From positions 1-64,000 of the forward strand of contig NZ_JAPNXS010000008.1 of the NCBI RefSeq assembly GCF_030397575.1: 64,000 nucleotides of DNA. Direction: 5' to 3'. Below the pieces are notes generated by a model. It was not told the origin of the DNA. It made no database searches and worked only from the letters and a program-made list of their open reading frames with translations. Position 1 is the stretch's first letter. Each line of letters begins with the position of its first letter. A program made the translations under genes and the position numbers. Source of the stretch: Psychromonas sp. 14N.309.X.WAT.B.A12 (GTDB taxonomy: Bacteria; Pseudomonadota; Gammaproteobacteria; Enterobacterales; Psychromonadaceae). This document shows, piece after piece, positions 1 to 9,289 of the stretch.

Positions 1-260
1 AAGCTAAACCTGAGTTTGATCCAATTCTTTTACGCCCAGTAGATGATTTAGAACTAACTGTTCGTTCTGCTAACTGTTTGAAAGCAGAGTCGATTCACTA
101 TATCGGTGATCTAGTACAACGTACTGAAGTTGAACTTCTAAAAACGCCTAACTTAGGTAAGAAGTCTCTAACTGAAATCAAAGATGTGCTTGCATCACGT
201 GGACTGTCTCTAGGCATGCGCTTAGAAAACTGGCCACCAGCAAGTCTAATCGAAGATTAG
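1..260 (+). CDS. rpoA: RNA polymerase alpha subunit, C-terminal fragment
   Basis: The reading frame is open from the window edge, so only the last 85 or so codons are present. They encode the alpha C-terminal domain, which binds UP elements and activators. The visible stretch contains the helix-hairpin-helix-like segment with [14 protein letters not shown] and ends in [11 protein letters not shown], both typical of gammaproteobacterial RpoA. rplQ follows 36 bases later on the same strand, as in the standard alpha operon. The true start lies upstream of the window. Confidence 0.97.
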   Translation, partial: AKPEFDPILLRPVDDLELTVRSANCLKAESIHYIGDLVQRTEVELLKTPNLGKKSLTEIKDVLASRGLSLGMRLENWPPASLIED

Positions 261-296
261 TATTAAACCGATTCACGAATAAATAAGGATTAGGTT

Positions 297-677
297 ATGC
301 GCCATCGTCAAAGTGGACGTCAACTTAACCGAAACAGCAGCCACCGTCAGGCTATGTTTCGTAATATGGCAATCTCTATTGCTACGCACGAAGTTATTAA
401 AACTACAGTGCCAAAAGCAAAAGAATTGCGTCGTGTAATTGAGCCATTAATTACATTAGCTAAAACGGATAGCGTTGCTAACCGTCGTCTAGCATTTGCT
501 CGTCTTCGTGATGATGCAGTAGTGGCAAAATTATTTAATGAACTAGGTCCTCGCTACGCGACTCGTCCTGGTGGTTACACTAGTATCATTAAATGTGGTT
601 TCCGTACTGGCGATAAAGCTCCAATGGCTTACATCCAGTTTGTAGACCGTCCAGTTGTAGCGGACGAAGAAGCGTAA
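297..677 (+). CDS. rplQ: 50S ribosomal protein L17
   Basis: A 126-residue protein beginning [20 protein letters not shown], the conserved start of bacterial L17, a large-subunit protein near the exit tunnel. It sits directly behind rpoA with an AAGGA-type ribosome binding site and is the last gene of the alpha operon. A strong hairpin terminator follows. Length and sequence are ordinary for the family. Confidence 0.98.
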   Translation: MRHRQSGRQLNRNSSHRQAMFRNMAISIATHEVIKTTVPKAKELRRVIEPLITLAKTDSVANRRLAFARLRDDAVVAKLFNELGPRYATRPGGYTSIIKCGFRTGDKAPMAYIQFVDRPVVADEEA

Positions 678-696
678 GCTTCTTTATAGTTGCAAT

Positions 697-726
697 AAAA
701 AAGCCGAACTTATGTTCGGCTTTTTT
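697..726. terminator. Intrinsic terminator between rplQ and oxyR
   Basis: A 13-base stem (697-709 pairing with 714-726) with a four-base TTAT loop, a GC-rich core GCCGAAC, A residues on the left arm and T residues on the right. It lies between convergent rplQ and oxyR and reads as a terminator in both directions. Confidence 0.93.
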
Positions 727-774
727 GTGTCTGAAATTCAAACTACCTTATATTAGTAAGATAGTTTGTTGTAC

Positions 775-1680
775 TTAAAGGTACTCGTCTAATCGCGCCT
801 GCACGGCTTTATTAATTACTTCCGCTAACTTATCAAAGCAAGCTTGTCGTGCACTGTTATTGCGACTTAACAGTACGATTTTACGTGATGGTACTGGTGG
901 TTCAAACGGGATATATTTTACACCAGCCTGATAACGATTTAACGGTATTGCCAGTTGAGGCAGCAAAGTAACACCGTTGTCTGCACTGATCATATGACGT
1001 AATGTTTCTAAACTCGTTGCTTTAAAGCTATTATCTTCAATCGCACCTGCAGCAAAACAGAATCCTAACGCTTGATCGCGTAAACAATGCCCATCGGCTA
1101 ACATTAATACATGTTCACCGCTTAGCTCTTGTAAATTAATATGGCGTTGATTAGACCATGCATGTTTATCAGATAATGCGAGTTCTAGTGGCTCATCGTA
1201 AAGTACTAGTTGTTTAAATTGTTCCATATCTGGCATTAACGCTAACATTAAACAATCTAATTCACCTTCTTCTAACTGTTTGATCAGAGTCTGGGTTTGA
1301 TTCTCATGTAGATATAACTCTAAATCAGGGAATGCTTCTTTCATTACTGGAACAATTAATGGGAGTAAGTAAGGAGCAACAGTTGGGATCAGACCAATAT
1401 GTAATGTGCCTCGCATCGGCTCATTATGGCTCTTTGCAATCTCTTTTAATGACTTGGCTTCCAATAGAATTGTTTTCGCTTTCGCTACGATATCTAGGCC
1501 AGCAGGTGTGAAGATAACCTTTCTTGAAGATCGTTCCATTAATTGAACATTAAGCTCTTCTTCTAATTTTTTAATTTGACCACTTAATGTTGGTTGACTG
1601 ACAAAACATCTATCAGCGGCTTTTCTAAAATGTTTTAATTCTTCTAAAGCAATCAGGTACTCGAGATCTCTGAAATTCAT
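775..1680 (-). CDS. oxyR: OxyR, LysR-type peroxide sensor/regulator
   Basis: A 302-residue LysR-family protein aligning from its first residue with E. coli OxyR (MNFRDLEYLIAL). The N-terminal winged helix-turn-helix includes SQPTLSGQIKKLE. The two redox cysteines that form the peroxide-induced disulfide are present in GHCLRDQALGFCF, at positions equivalent to C199 and C208. I start it at 1680 rather than 1698 because an AAGG ribosome binding site precedes this ATG and the family begins MN(I/F)RDLEYL. It should activate peroxide defence genes. No katG, ahpC or dps is adjacent; a peroxiredoxin-glutaredoxin gene lies at 39.4 kb. Confidence 0.95.
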   Translation of the reverse strand: MNFRDLEYLIALEELKHFRKAADRCFVSQPTLSGQIKKLEEELNVQLMERSSRKVIFTPAGLDIVAKAKTILLEAKSLKEIAKSHNEPMRGTLHIGLIPTVAPYLLPLIVPVMKEAFPDLELYLHENQTQTLIKQLEEGELDCLMLALMPDMEQFKQLVLYDEPLELALSDKHAWSNQRHINLQELSGEHVLMLADGHCLRDQALGFCFAAGAIEDNSFKATSLETLRHMISADNGVTLLPQLAIPLNRYQAGVKYIPFEPPVPSRKIVLLSRNNSARQACFDKLAEVINKAVQARLDEYL

Positions 1681-1856
1681 AACATTAACCTTACACAATA
1701 TATAATACTTTTATCGTACCATATCCAACTACTCGTGTTACTGGATTATTTACCGGTCCAAGTAAATACAAATACATCTTGTTCTTTATGATTTTTATTC
1801 TTGGCATGTTTCCTGCTTTTCTATAGCTGTGCAACAATTTATTGGCAGGAGCTATT

Positions 1857-2447
1857 ATGAAACACTTTTTACAACGCATGACAGAGCAACAAGGGATCAC
1901 CACGACTATGATGTGGATGTGTGTGAGTTGTGCTGTTTTATTAGTTATCCCTAGTTCATTATTTTCTCTCAATAACTCTGATCTATTACCCGCTTCATAT
2001 GCACCTTACATATGGGTGTTAACCCTATTAACTGGCTGTTATCTATTGACTCGATTGTTATCATTTTCATTCTCTGGGTTAAAAGAGTATTACATGAACC
2101 AGCGTTTAATAGTGCGTAGAAACAAGATGATCCGTCAGTTAGACTTTGAAGAAAAAGCCTTATTACGAGAGTTTATTATTCAACGTAAAACCGTATTGGC
2201 TTTGCCACTAACGGAACCCGCGGTGAGCAATTTATTAGCTTCTGGTGTACTAGCGCCAGCTTTTGAAACACAAGAAATTAAGGGAAGCAGTCGTATTATC
2301 AAACTGTCTATTGCCATTGAAGCAAGAGAGCACTTAACCCACAAGGTAATAGGATTACCTGTTGGAAAATTGACAGAGACTGAAGCGGAAGTATTAAAAG
2401 CAGCTCGTCCCCAATATGCTCGTAATAACTATATATCGCTGAAGTAA
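1857..2447 (+). CDS. SieB-like (superinfection exclusion B family) membrane protein
   Basis: A protein of 196 residues from the ATG at 1857, which has an AGGA site seven bases upstream (the longer frame would need TTG at 1842). Two hydrophobic segments, roughly residues 16-35 and 45-70, are followed by a basic stretch and a soluble domain with EEKALLREFIIQRKTVLALPLTEPAVSNLLASGVL. That pattern resembles the SieB superinfection-exclusion family, named after a lambdoid phage protein that aborts infection by other phages. The resemblance is from memory of the family motif and no search was possible. It stands alone between oxyR and trmH with no phage genes around it, so a general inner-membrane role is as likely as phage defence. 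Confidence 0.6.
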   Translation: MKHFLQRMTEQQGITTTMMWMCVSCAVLLVIPSSLFSLNNSDLLPASYAPYIWVLTLLTGCYLLTRLLSFSFSGLKEYYMNQRLIVRRNKMIRQLDFEEKALLREFIIQRKTVLALPLTEPAVSNLLASGVLAPAFETQEIKGSSRIIKLSIAIEAREHLTHKVIGLPVGKLTETEAEVLKAARPQYARNNYISLK

Positions 2448-2468
2448 ATCCTCTCTTTATCCTCGCTT

Positions 2469-2508
2469 TAAAGCAGTGTTTTGAAAACGCTTTTTTGACA
2501 CTGCTTTA
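2469..2508. terminator. Hairpin region after the SieB-like gene, probable weak terminator
   Basis: A perfect 11-base inverted repeat (2469-2479 with 2498-2508) has an 18-base loop. Within it, a shorter AAAGC...GCTTT pairing runs into six T residues (2491-2496), which could terminate transcription of the upstream gene. A TATAAT box at 2528-2533 just downstream may start trmH transcription, but no good -35 box is spaced to it. Confidence 0.4.
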
Positions 2509-2566
2509 GCCGAGCTCAAACTTTCTATATAATAAACTCTTTTATAACTTCTTTGTGTGAGAGAGT

Positions 2567-3253
2567 ATGACTCCTGAACGTTTTGCCCGTATTACTTCCA
2601 TGTTAAACCGCCGTCAACCTGACCTAACCGTTTTTATGGAACAGGTGCACATGCAACATAACTTAGCTGCTATCGTTCGTACAGCCGACGCTATGGGTAT
2701 TAATAATGTGCATGCTACGTGGGATATAGATTCAACACGTATTTCGCGAAATGTTGCGTCAGGTAGTCAGAAATGGGTTAATGTACATTCTCATGATACG
2801 GTACAAGATGCGGTCGCTGTCATGCGCGAACAAGGGATGCAAATAATTGCGACTAATTTATCGGATACTGCCATTGATTTCCGAGAAGTTGATTACACGA
2901 AACCAACAGCTATTTTAATGGGCCAAGAGAAGTATGGTATTAGTGATGAGGCATTAGCCTTAGCTGACCAAGATGTAATTATTCCAATGGTTGGCATGTG
3001 TCAATCATTGAATGTATCGGTCGCATCTGCATTGATTATGTATGAAGCACAACGTCAGCGTGAAATAGCTGGTATGTATGATCAAGTTTGCCGATTACCT
3101 AAAGAAGAGCAACACCGTATTTTATTTGAAGGTGGTCATCCAATTTACCGTCAATTGTGTCGTGAAAAAAGCTTACCTTATCCGCCACTTGATGAAGAGG
3201 GCCAAATTGCCGCTTCTGAAGACTGGTGGAATGCTATTCGCGGACGTAAATAA
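2567..3253 (+). CDS. trmH: tRNA (guanosine-18-2'-O)-methyltransferase TrmH
   Basis: A 228-residue SpoU-family methyltransferase that uses S-adenosylmethionine to methylate the 2'-OH of G18 in the tRNA D-loop. The three SPOUT motifs are visible: NLAAIVRTADAMG near residue 32, ILMGQEKYGISDEAL in the middle, and IPMVGMCQSLNVSVASALIMYEA near residue 145. Sequence and length closely match E. coli TrmH. The next gene starts 17 bases after its stop, so it may be co-transcribed with the DUF2868/DUF3482 pair. Confidence 0.95.
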   Translation: MTPERFARITSMLNRRQPDLTVFMEQVHMQHNLAAIVRTADAMGINNVHATWDIDSTRISRNVASGSQKWVNVHSHDTVQDAVAVMREQGMQIIATNLSDTAIDFREVDYTKPTAILMGQEKYGISDEALALADQDVIIPMVGMCQSLNVSVASALIMYEAQRQREIAGMYDQVCRLPKEEQHRILFEGGHPIYRQLCREKSLPYPPLDEEGQIAASEDWWNAIRGRK

Positions 3254-3269
3254 TTAAAGGGAGCGGTTA

Positions 3270-4703
3270 ATGAGCTTATACCAAGACCGTTTATTGACGG
3301 AAGGCATACGTATCATTGAAAAAAGTACTCCATCAGACCAATTTCATGCCGATTACGCTGAGCTAAGCTTTGAACAAGCTTTAACTAAACGTACTAAATT
3401 AGCTGAGTTACGTTATCAAATTGCGCCTGTTTTAAAGCACTTTCAACAACTGTTTACTGTATTTTGCGGATTGTTGAGTATTCTGTTTTTTATTTTAGGT
3501 GCATCTAGCGTGTCACAGCTTTTAGTTAATCAAAGTAATTCACAGATTAACTTTTTTTGGGCTATCGTATTGTTTCTTGCTCCTAATCTATTATCACTTA
3601 TCATATGGCTGTTTGTATTTTTCAAACCTGGTGCATTGAGTTCATCTTGGTTAGCAAACGTAAGCCTGTCACTTATTTCATTATTAGATAAGTTACTGCA
3701 TAAAGCTCATGATCAACACCCTTATTATACGTCGCTGTTTCGTTATTATTTTGAGCATCAATTCGGTGCTTATTTTGGACGTGCTCGTTTATCTTTAGTG
3801 AGCCACTTATGGTGGACTTGTTATTTATTGGGCGCCACCTTGTCTCTGTTATTGGTATTAGCGACACATCAAGTGGACTTTATTTGGCAAACCACTATTT
3901 TAAGTGAAAGTGTGTTTACTCAAATTACGCAACTATTAACGACTCCGCCTCATTTTTTAGGGATCACTGTACCGAATGCCAATGATGTGGCACAGGCAAG
4001 TATTGGTGCGATCAACTCTCTAAGTTCTGCTCAACAAAGCAGAGTGAGTTGGGCTAATTTATTAATTTTTAGCTTAACGGTTTACGCATTGTTGCCTCGC
4101 GTTATGTTGATGCTATTTTTTAAACACCGAGTGAAATCTAAAAAGAGGCAGTTTCAGGTTAACTTCTCTTTACCTTATTATGTGCAATTAAAAGGGCAAT
4201 TACAGCCAGTCAGTAACCGTTCTTTTATTAGCGACCCTGATTCAGAGGGCCGTGATAGTGTTGACTTGGCCGATCGTCATGACTTGGTAAGAAATAGTCG
4301 CTTTCCAACTGATGCTTTACCACTCGCCATTGAGTTAAATAGCGCTTTATTAAGTAAGGTTCGTGGACAGATTGATCCCATTTATTCTGTTTCATTAATC
4401 AACGTCATCGATGGACAGACTCAACAGCAAGCAATCTCTTTGATTAGTGATTCTAACGTCAATGATTTAGCTTTGTATGTAGATATAAAGCGTGTACCTG
4501 ATCGAGGCTGGTTAAGCTTTGTGAAGAAGTGTAATACAGATCCTTCAATGATGATTTATTTGGTTATTTTAGGAGAGGTTATTCTACTAGAAGATGAGAG
4601 AGCTTCGCTCCGGTTTAAGGATTGGATTGAAATGGCTGCACAGGCAGGTATTGATGCAAGTCGTATCACCTACAAGCAAATCAATGAGGTTGAAAGTGAA
4701 TAA
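3270..4703 (+). CDS. DUF2868-family integral membrane protein
   Basis: A 477-residue protein of unknown function. Four hydrophobic segments lie near residues 60-80, 93-118, 177-199 and 262-284, and the C-terminal 190 residues are soluble. I recognise it as a DUF2868 protein mainly because of its partner: the next gene overlaps its end and encodes a GTPase of the DUF3482 type, an arrangement common in gammaproteobacteria. The overlap implies translational coupling and probably a physical complex at the inner membrane. It has an AGGGAGCGG ribosome binding site. The C-terminal part, with alternating strands and helices (residues about 370-470), could be the GTPase-contact domain, but that is a guess. 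Confidence 0.75.
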   Translation: MSLYQDRLLTEGIRIIEKSTPSDQFHADYAELSFEQALTKRTKLAELRYQIAPVLKHFQQLFTVFCGLLSILFFILGASSVSQLLVNQSNSQINFFWAIVLFLAPNLLSLIIWLFVFFKPGALSSSWLANVSLSLISLLDKLLHKAHDQHPYYTSLFRYYFEHQFGAYFGRARLSLVSHLWWTCYLLGATLSLLLVLATHQVDFIWQTTILSESVFTQITQLLTTPPHFLGITVPNANDVAQASIGAINSLSSAQQSRVSWANLLIFSLTVYALLPRVMLMLFFKHRVKSKKRQFQVNFSLPYYVQLKGQLQPVSNRSFISDPDSEGRDSVDLADRHDLVRNSRFPTDALPLAIELNSALLSKVRGQIDPIYSVSLINVIDGQTQQQAISLISDSNVNDLALYVDIKRVPDRGWLSFVKKCNTDPSMMIYLVILGEVILLEDERASLRFKDWIEMAAQAGIDASRITYKQINEVESE

Positions 4704-6090
4704 ACAATTATTATCAGTTGCAGTAGTAGGTCATGCGAATACGGGTAAAACTTCTTTAATTCGCACCTTGTTACGTGACGCTAGCTTCGGTGAGGTTGCT
4801 GATAAAGCGGGCACTACACGCCACGTTGAAGGCGCTGAAATCCGTGTTGATAACAATCAAAACTTAGTGATTTATGACACACCTGGATTAGAAGATTCGA
4901 TTAATTTGTTGCAAGTGATTGATGGGCAATCACACCAAAATGATGGTGTGGATCGCTTACTCTCTTTTATTCAACATGAAGTTAACTTCCCTGAATTAAG
5001 CCAAGAGCTTAAAGTATTAAAGGCATTGTTAAGCAACGATATTATTTTTTATGTGGTAGATGTACGTGAGCCTATTTTAGGAAAATACCGCGATGAATTA
5101 AAAATATTAAGTTATGCGGCTAAACCTATTATCCCAGTATTAAATTTTATCGACTCACCGGGAGCAGATGTTGCAGCATGGCAAGCACAATTGGCACGTT
5201 TAAACCTACATGCATTTGTGAGCTTTGATAGCGTAGTATTTCGTTTTTCTGATGAATTAAAAATCTATCAAAAGATGCAGACCTTATTGGCTCACAGAGA
5301 ACAGCAACTTGCGCAGCTTATTGAGCAACGTAAACAGCAATGGCAAGAAAGGGAGGTTGCTGCACAACAACTTATTGCACAGTTGTTAGTAGAAGCAGCA
5401 GCTTGTCGTTTCAAAGTCGATAATAATGAACAAAGCATTGAAGTATATAGTGAAAAATTGCAATCACGTATTCGTCAGTTGGAAAGGCAAACACTAACGC
5501 AATTATTAGCACTTTATCAGTTTAAACAAGATGATATTGACCAGCATGATTTGCCGATTCAAGAGGGACAATGGGAGTTAGACCTTTTTTCTTCTGATAA
5601 TTTACAAGAGTTTGGTGTTAAAGCGACCAGTAACTTTGTAAAGGGAGCGGGGGTTGGTGTCGCTGTTGATTTGGTTGCCGCTGGTATGACTTTAGGTGCT
5701 GCTGCTTTAGCGGGTGGTGTTGCTGGCGTTTTATGGGGGGTGAAGCAACGTTACTATGATGAAATTCAAGCCAAGGTTACCGGCCATCGTTATCTATGTG
5801 CCGATGACTTAACATTACAAGTGTTATGGGCAAGACAGTTGAGTTTGTTACTTGCACTACAACAACGTGGTCACGCTAGCATGACTAAAGTTTCATTAGC
5901 TACTGTTCAGTCAGATAAAATAGAGCTGCCTAAAAAGTGGGGAAAATGGTTACGTAGAGCACGGCAGCACCCACAATGGTTGGCCTCTAATAATAGTGAC
6001 CAACCTCTGTTAGCAGATAAAAAACAGCTTATCATCGAGCAAATCACCACCGCTTTAGCGGCGATCAGTGAAGGCAAAGTAGCTGATTAA
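4696..6090 (+). CDS. DUF3482-family GTPase
   Basis: A P-loop GTPase with a C-terminal DUF3482-like region. Visible motifs are G1 GHANTGKTS, a threonine-rich G2 segment KAGTTRHVEG, G3 DTPGLED, and NFID where most GTPases have NKxD. A helical, glutamine-rich middle region follows. Near residues 315-345 there is a Gly/Ala-rich hydrophobic segment (GVGVAVDLVAAGMTLGAAALAGG) that looks able to enter a membrane. I choose the GTG at 4696, which has GAGG six bases upstream and overlaps the previous stop by eight bases. The ATG at 4684, four codons earlier, is the alternative. Function is not established for the family; coupling to the DUF2868 membrane protein suggests one system. Confidence 0.8.
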   Translation: MNKQLLSVAVVGHANTGKTSLIRTLLRDASFGEVADKAGTTRHVEGAEIRVDNNQNLVIYDTPGLEDSINLLQVIDGQSHQNDGVDRLLSFIQHEVNFPELSQELKVLKALLSNDIIFYVVDVREPILGKYRDELKILSYAAKPIIPVLNFIDSPGADVAAWQAQLARLNLHAFVSFDSVVFRFSDELKIYQKMQTLLAHREQQLAQLIEQRKQQWQEREVAAQQLIAQLLVEAAACRFKVDNNEQSIEVYSEKLQSRIRQLERQTLTQLLALYQFKQDDIDQHDLPIQEGQWELDLFSSDNLQEFGVKATSNFVKGAGVGVAVDLVAAGMTLGAAALAGGVAGVLWGVKQRYYDEIQAKVTGHRYLCADDLTLQVLWARQLSLLLALQQRGHASMTKVSLATVQSDKIELPKKWGKWLRRARQHPQWLASNNSDQPLLADKKQLIIEQITTALAAISEGKVAD

Positions 6091-6101
6091 ACGATACAAG
6101 C

Positions 6102-7004
6102 TTAGAGCAAGTCTGAAATAGAAATACCTAAACCAACGGTATTAGTATATTCATTATATTCAATCAAGCTGTTGCCATACCCAGAGGTTACTTGTAAGTA
6201 ACCTTTTACTTTCCCATAGAGTGGGAAGCTCCATGCTGCTTCAACTGTGCCTTTACTAAAGCCACTTTCTATATTGTTTTGGCTAGTGAATGAATACACA
6301 TGTTCATTATGTTTATAGGCAATAATCACCTTACCATGACCGTAATAATCTAATAGATCGGGGTTATCATCATCTGAGCTTGCTTCTTCTAGTCGATACC
6401 AAGGGTTGATCGAGATAACTAGGTTTTGGCGATCAAAGATAAGATTACTCTCAATGCGATTCCAACTACGCGAGCTTGGTTCTGACTTGCCATTAGATTG
6501 ATGCACAAAGCCAATGCTTGCGGCTTTAAAACGCCAACTAGAGCCTAAATTTTTATCGGCATCCCAGATTAAAAAAGCTTCTGGCTCATAGTTTGTTTCA
6601 CGGAAGGGGGATGATGAGGCAGTATTATAAGCTTGCCATAATGACCGTTGTGTATAAGCCACATAACCTGAGATAGGCAAATCACCTATATTATGAAATA
6701 AAGGCATTTTGAAACTAATTTGAAACTTCACCTCTAAGCGTCGATACGTATTACCATCATTCTGATATATATCATAATCTTGGATTTTATCGTTAAAAGA
6801 TAAGGGTAATAAATAGTTAGGTTTATGCGGTATAATTGAAAAATTAACCAGTTCACTAATTGCCTCATCTTCTAATCGCTCATCGATGGCATTTGTTTCT
6901 GGTAACAAGGTAACATCATCTTCAATAGGCTCTACGAGTGGCTCTGTTTCAGCCAATGCAAAAACATTCCATGTTGTTATGAAGATAAAAAAAATAAAAC
7001 GCAT
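6102..7004 (-). CDS. pldA: Outer-membrane phospholipase A (OMPLA)
   Basis: A 300-residue protein with a signal peptide (MRFIFFIFITTWNVFALA) and a beta-barrel. The catalytic triad pattern of OMPLA is intact: His and Ser in FVHQSNGKS (H168, S170) and Asn twelve residues later in SWNR (N182). It hydrolyses phospholipids that reach the outer leaflet of the outer membrane and is normally activated by dimerisation and calcium. The start at 7004 has an AAGGGA site, while the longer frame to 7031 adds residues before the signal peptide. It is convergent with the GTPase gene, only 11 bases apart. Confidence 0.92.
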   Translation of the reverse strand: MRFIFFIFITTWNVFALAETEPLVEPIEDDVTLLPETNAIDERLEDEAISELVNFSIIPHKPNYLLPLSFNDKIQDYDIYQNDGNTYRRLEVKFQISFKMPLFHNIGDLPISGYVAYTQRSLWQAYNTASSSPFRETNYEPEAFLIWDADKNLGSSWRFKAASIGFVHQSNGKSEPSSRSWNRIESNLIFDRQNLVISINPWYRLEEASSDDDNPDLLDYYGHGKVIIAYKHNEHVYSFTSQNNIESGFSKGTVEAAWSFPLYGKVKGYLQVTSGYGNSLIEYNEYTNTVGLGISISDLL

Positions 7005-7133
7005 ACTTATTCCCTTAAATAAAAGATGCATACCACAAAGTTTATGTATTACATTATCGTTAATGTTGGTTCAGTCTAAACTATTATAAGTTTACGTATA
7101 GATTATTAAGCTTATAAGTTGCTAGGATTCAAA

Positions 7134-9206
7134 ATGAAATTAAATAAAATTCCTCTATCAGCACTAAAGGGTGTTGGTGCAAAAGTAGCTGAAAGATTGA
7201 GTAAAATAGGCTTAAACTCAGTTGAGGATATGTTATTTCATTTACCTTTACATTATCAAGATCGCACTCGAATTTACCCTATTAAAGCAATCAAAGATGG
7301 GATGCAAGTGAGTGTGCAAGGTGAGGTAGTCAGTTGCCAAGTTCAGTTTGGGAAACGTCGTATCTTAAAGTGTAAAATAAGCGATGGTGAAGGCATTGCC
7401 ACACTTAATTTTTTTCACTTTAACGCAGGGCAAAAAAACAGTTTTAAAGAAGGGCAATGGATCCAGTGTTTTGGAGAGTTTAAGCGAGGTTATCAAGGGT
7501 TAGAGGTCACTCATCCCGATTATTCCTTGGTGAGTGAAAATACTACTGTTTCCATGGCAGAAGCATTAACACCGATTTATCCAACAACCGAAGGGTTAAA
7601 GCAAAATAGCTTACGTCAATTGACTGAACAAGCGTTGCAGCACCTACAACAAAACCAAGTTGAAGAGTTAATTCCTACCGCCTTATTAACCCATCCAATT
7701 AGTCTATTTGATGCGCTAATGACGATCCATAGACCACCTCCATCGGCGAGCATTGAACAATTAGAAGATCGTTCTCATCCTGCTCAACAACGATTAATTA
7801 TTGAGGAATTATTAGCTCAACAAATTAGTATGTTGGTGCTGCGCAGCCAAGCGCAACAGCATCAAGCGCCAGCATTGAGCGCCACAGGTGCATTATCGAA
7901 TAAATTACTTGCCAATTTACCTTTTACACCGACCGGTGCTCAGCAACGAGTTAACCATGAAATTCAGCAAGATCTGATAAAAAGTGTGCCGATGATGCGC
8001 TTAGTACAAGGTGATGTTGGGTCAGGTAAAACGTTAGTGGCTGCATTAGCGGCATTAACCGCCATTGAAGCCGGTTATCAAGTTGCATTAATGGCACCTA
8101 CTGAATTATTAGCTGAACAACATTTACTGAACTTCCAAGGTTGGTTTGAACCATTGGATATTAGAGTTGGTATGCTGTCAGGTAAAATGAAGGTAAAAGA
8201 GAAACGTGACCAAACTGAGAATATTACATTAGGTTTGTCGCAAATGGTGGTAGGCACACACGCTTTATTTTCTGATAACGTGAAGTTTCATAATCTGGCA
8301 TTAATCATAGTTGATGAGCAACACCGTTTTGGTGTTGACCAACGTTTATCGCTACGTGAAAAAGGCATTAATAATGGTTTAGTACCTCATCAGTTAACCA
8401 TGACAGCTACACCAATCCCTCGTACCTTAGCAATGACAGCTTATGCTGATTTAAGTGTTTCTATTATTGATGAGTTACCCCCAGGTAGAACACCTATCCA
8501 AACTGTTGCTCTTGCTGACTCTAGACGTGAGGAAATTATTGAGCGAGTTTATCAAGCCTGTAAAAATGAAGGACGTCAGGCTTATTGGGTGTGTACATTG
8601 ATTGAAGAGTCAGAAGCGTTGGAATGCCAGGCAGCTGAAGATACGGCTAATGAATTACAGTTAGCGTTAACTGATTTACGCATTGGTTTAGTACATGGTC
8701 GAATGAAGGCTGCTGAAAAGCAATATGTGATGGATGCGTTTAAAGCCGGAGAACTTGATTTACTGGTAGCAACGACAGTGATTGAAGTGGGTGTTGATGT
8801 ACCGAACTCTAGTTTAATGATTATTGAAAACCCTGAGCGTCTTGGTTTAGCACAGCTACATCAATTACGTGGGCGTGTCGGCCGTGGTGACGTTGCGAGT
8901 CATTGTGTCTTATTGTACAAATACCCTTTGTCTAAAACAGCACTAAAGCGCCTTAATGTACTTAGAGAAAGTAATGATGGTTTTTATATTGCAGAGCAAG
9001 ATTTAGCGATTCGAGGCCCTGGTGAAGTGTTAGGCACAAAACAAACGGGCGTTGCGGATATGAAGATTGCGGATCTGTTAAGAGACCAAGTGCTAATTCC
9101 ACAAGTACAGCAATTAGCATTAACGCTAATTCAATACCATCCTGAATATATTAAACCGCTGGTGGAACGTTGGTTGGGCGATAAGCCAGTTTATGCGCAA
9201 GTCTAA
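7134..9206 (+). CDS. recG: ATP-dependent DNA helicase RecG
   Basis: A 690-residue branched-DNA helicase that remodels stalled forks and Holliday junctions. The N-terminal wedge/OB domain (about residues 1-180) is followed by helicase motifs: Walker A GDVGSGKT near residue 302, DEQH box IVDEQHRFG, TATPIPRT, and motif VI QLRGRVGRG near 585. The length equals the E. coli protein within a few residues. The ATG at 7134 has AGGA seven bases upstream; the longer TTG frame from 7119 is unlikely. It is the only gene between divergent pldA and convergent glnG. Confidence 0.97.
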   Translation: MKLNKIPLSALKGVGAKVAERLSKIGLNSVEDMLFHLPLHYQDRTRIYPIKAIKDGMQVSVQGEVVSCQVQFGKRRILKCKISDGEGIATLNFFHFNAGQKNSFKEGQWIQCFGEFKRGYQGLEVTHPDYSLVSENTTVSMAEALTPIYPTTEGLKQNSLRQLTEQALQHLQQNQVEELIPTALLTHPISLFDALMTIHRPPPSASIEQLEDRSHPAQQRLIIEELLAQQISMLVLRSQAQQHQAPALSATGALSNKLLANLPFTPTGAQQRVNHEIQQDLIKSVPMMRLVQGDVGSGKTLVAALAALTAIEAGYQVALMAPTELLAEQHLLNFQGWFEPLDIRVGMLSGKMKVKEKRDQTENITLGLSQMVVGTHALFSDNVKFHNLALIIVDEQHRFGVDQRLSLREKGINNGLVPHQLTMTATPIPRTLAMTAYADLSVSIIDELPPGRTPIQTVALADSRREEIIERVYQACKNEGRQAYWVCTLIEESEALECQAAEDTANELQLALTDLRIGLVHGRMKAAEKQYVMDAFKAGELDLLVATTVIEVGVDVPNSSLMIIENPERLGLAQLHQLRGRVGRGDVASHCVLLYKYPLSKTALKRLNVLRESNDGFYIAEQDLAIRGPGEVLGTKQTGVADMKIADLLRDQVLIPQVQQLALTLIQYHPEYIKPLVERWLGDKPVYAQV

Positions 9207-9224
9207 TTGTGAACCGCTTATATC

Positions 9225-9261
9225 AAAAAGCCTCGCTTATTTATATAAGCAAGGCTTTTTG
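9225..9261. terminator. Bidirectional terminator between recG and glnG
   Basis: A long hairpin with arms AAAAAGCCT-GCTTAT and ATAAGC-AGGCTTTTT, one mismatched pair and a four-base loop, flanked by A and T runs. It lies 20 bases after recG and 30 bases from the glnG stop and suits termination from both sides. Confidence 0.9.
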
Positions 9262-9289
9262 GCGGTATTACTAAATGATTAAAATAGGG

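Noticed and set aside
1691-1972. A 93-codon minus-strand frame upstream of oxyR
   Set aside because: It overlaps the oxyR leader and the SieB-like gene start, with no ribosome binding site and no recognisable content.
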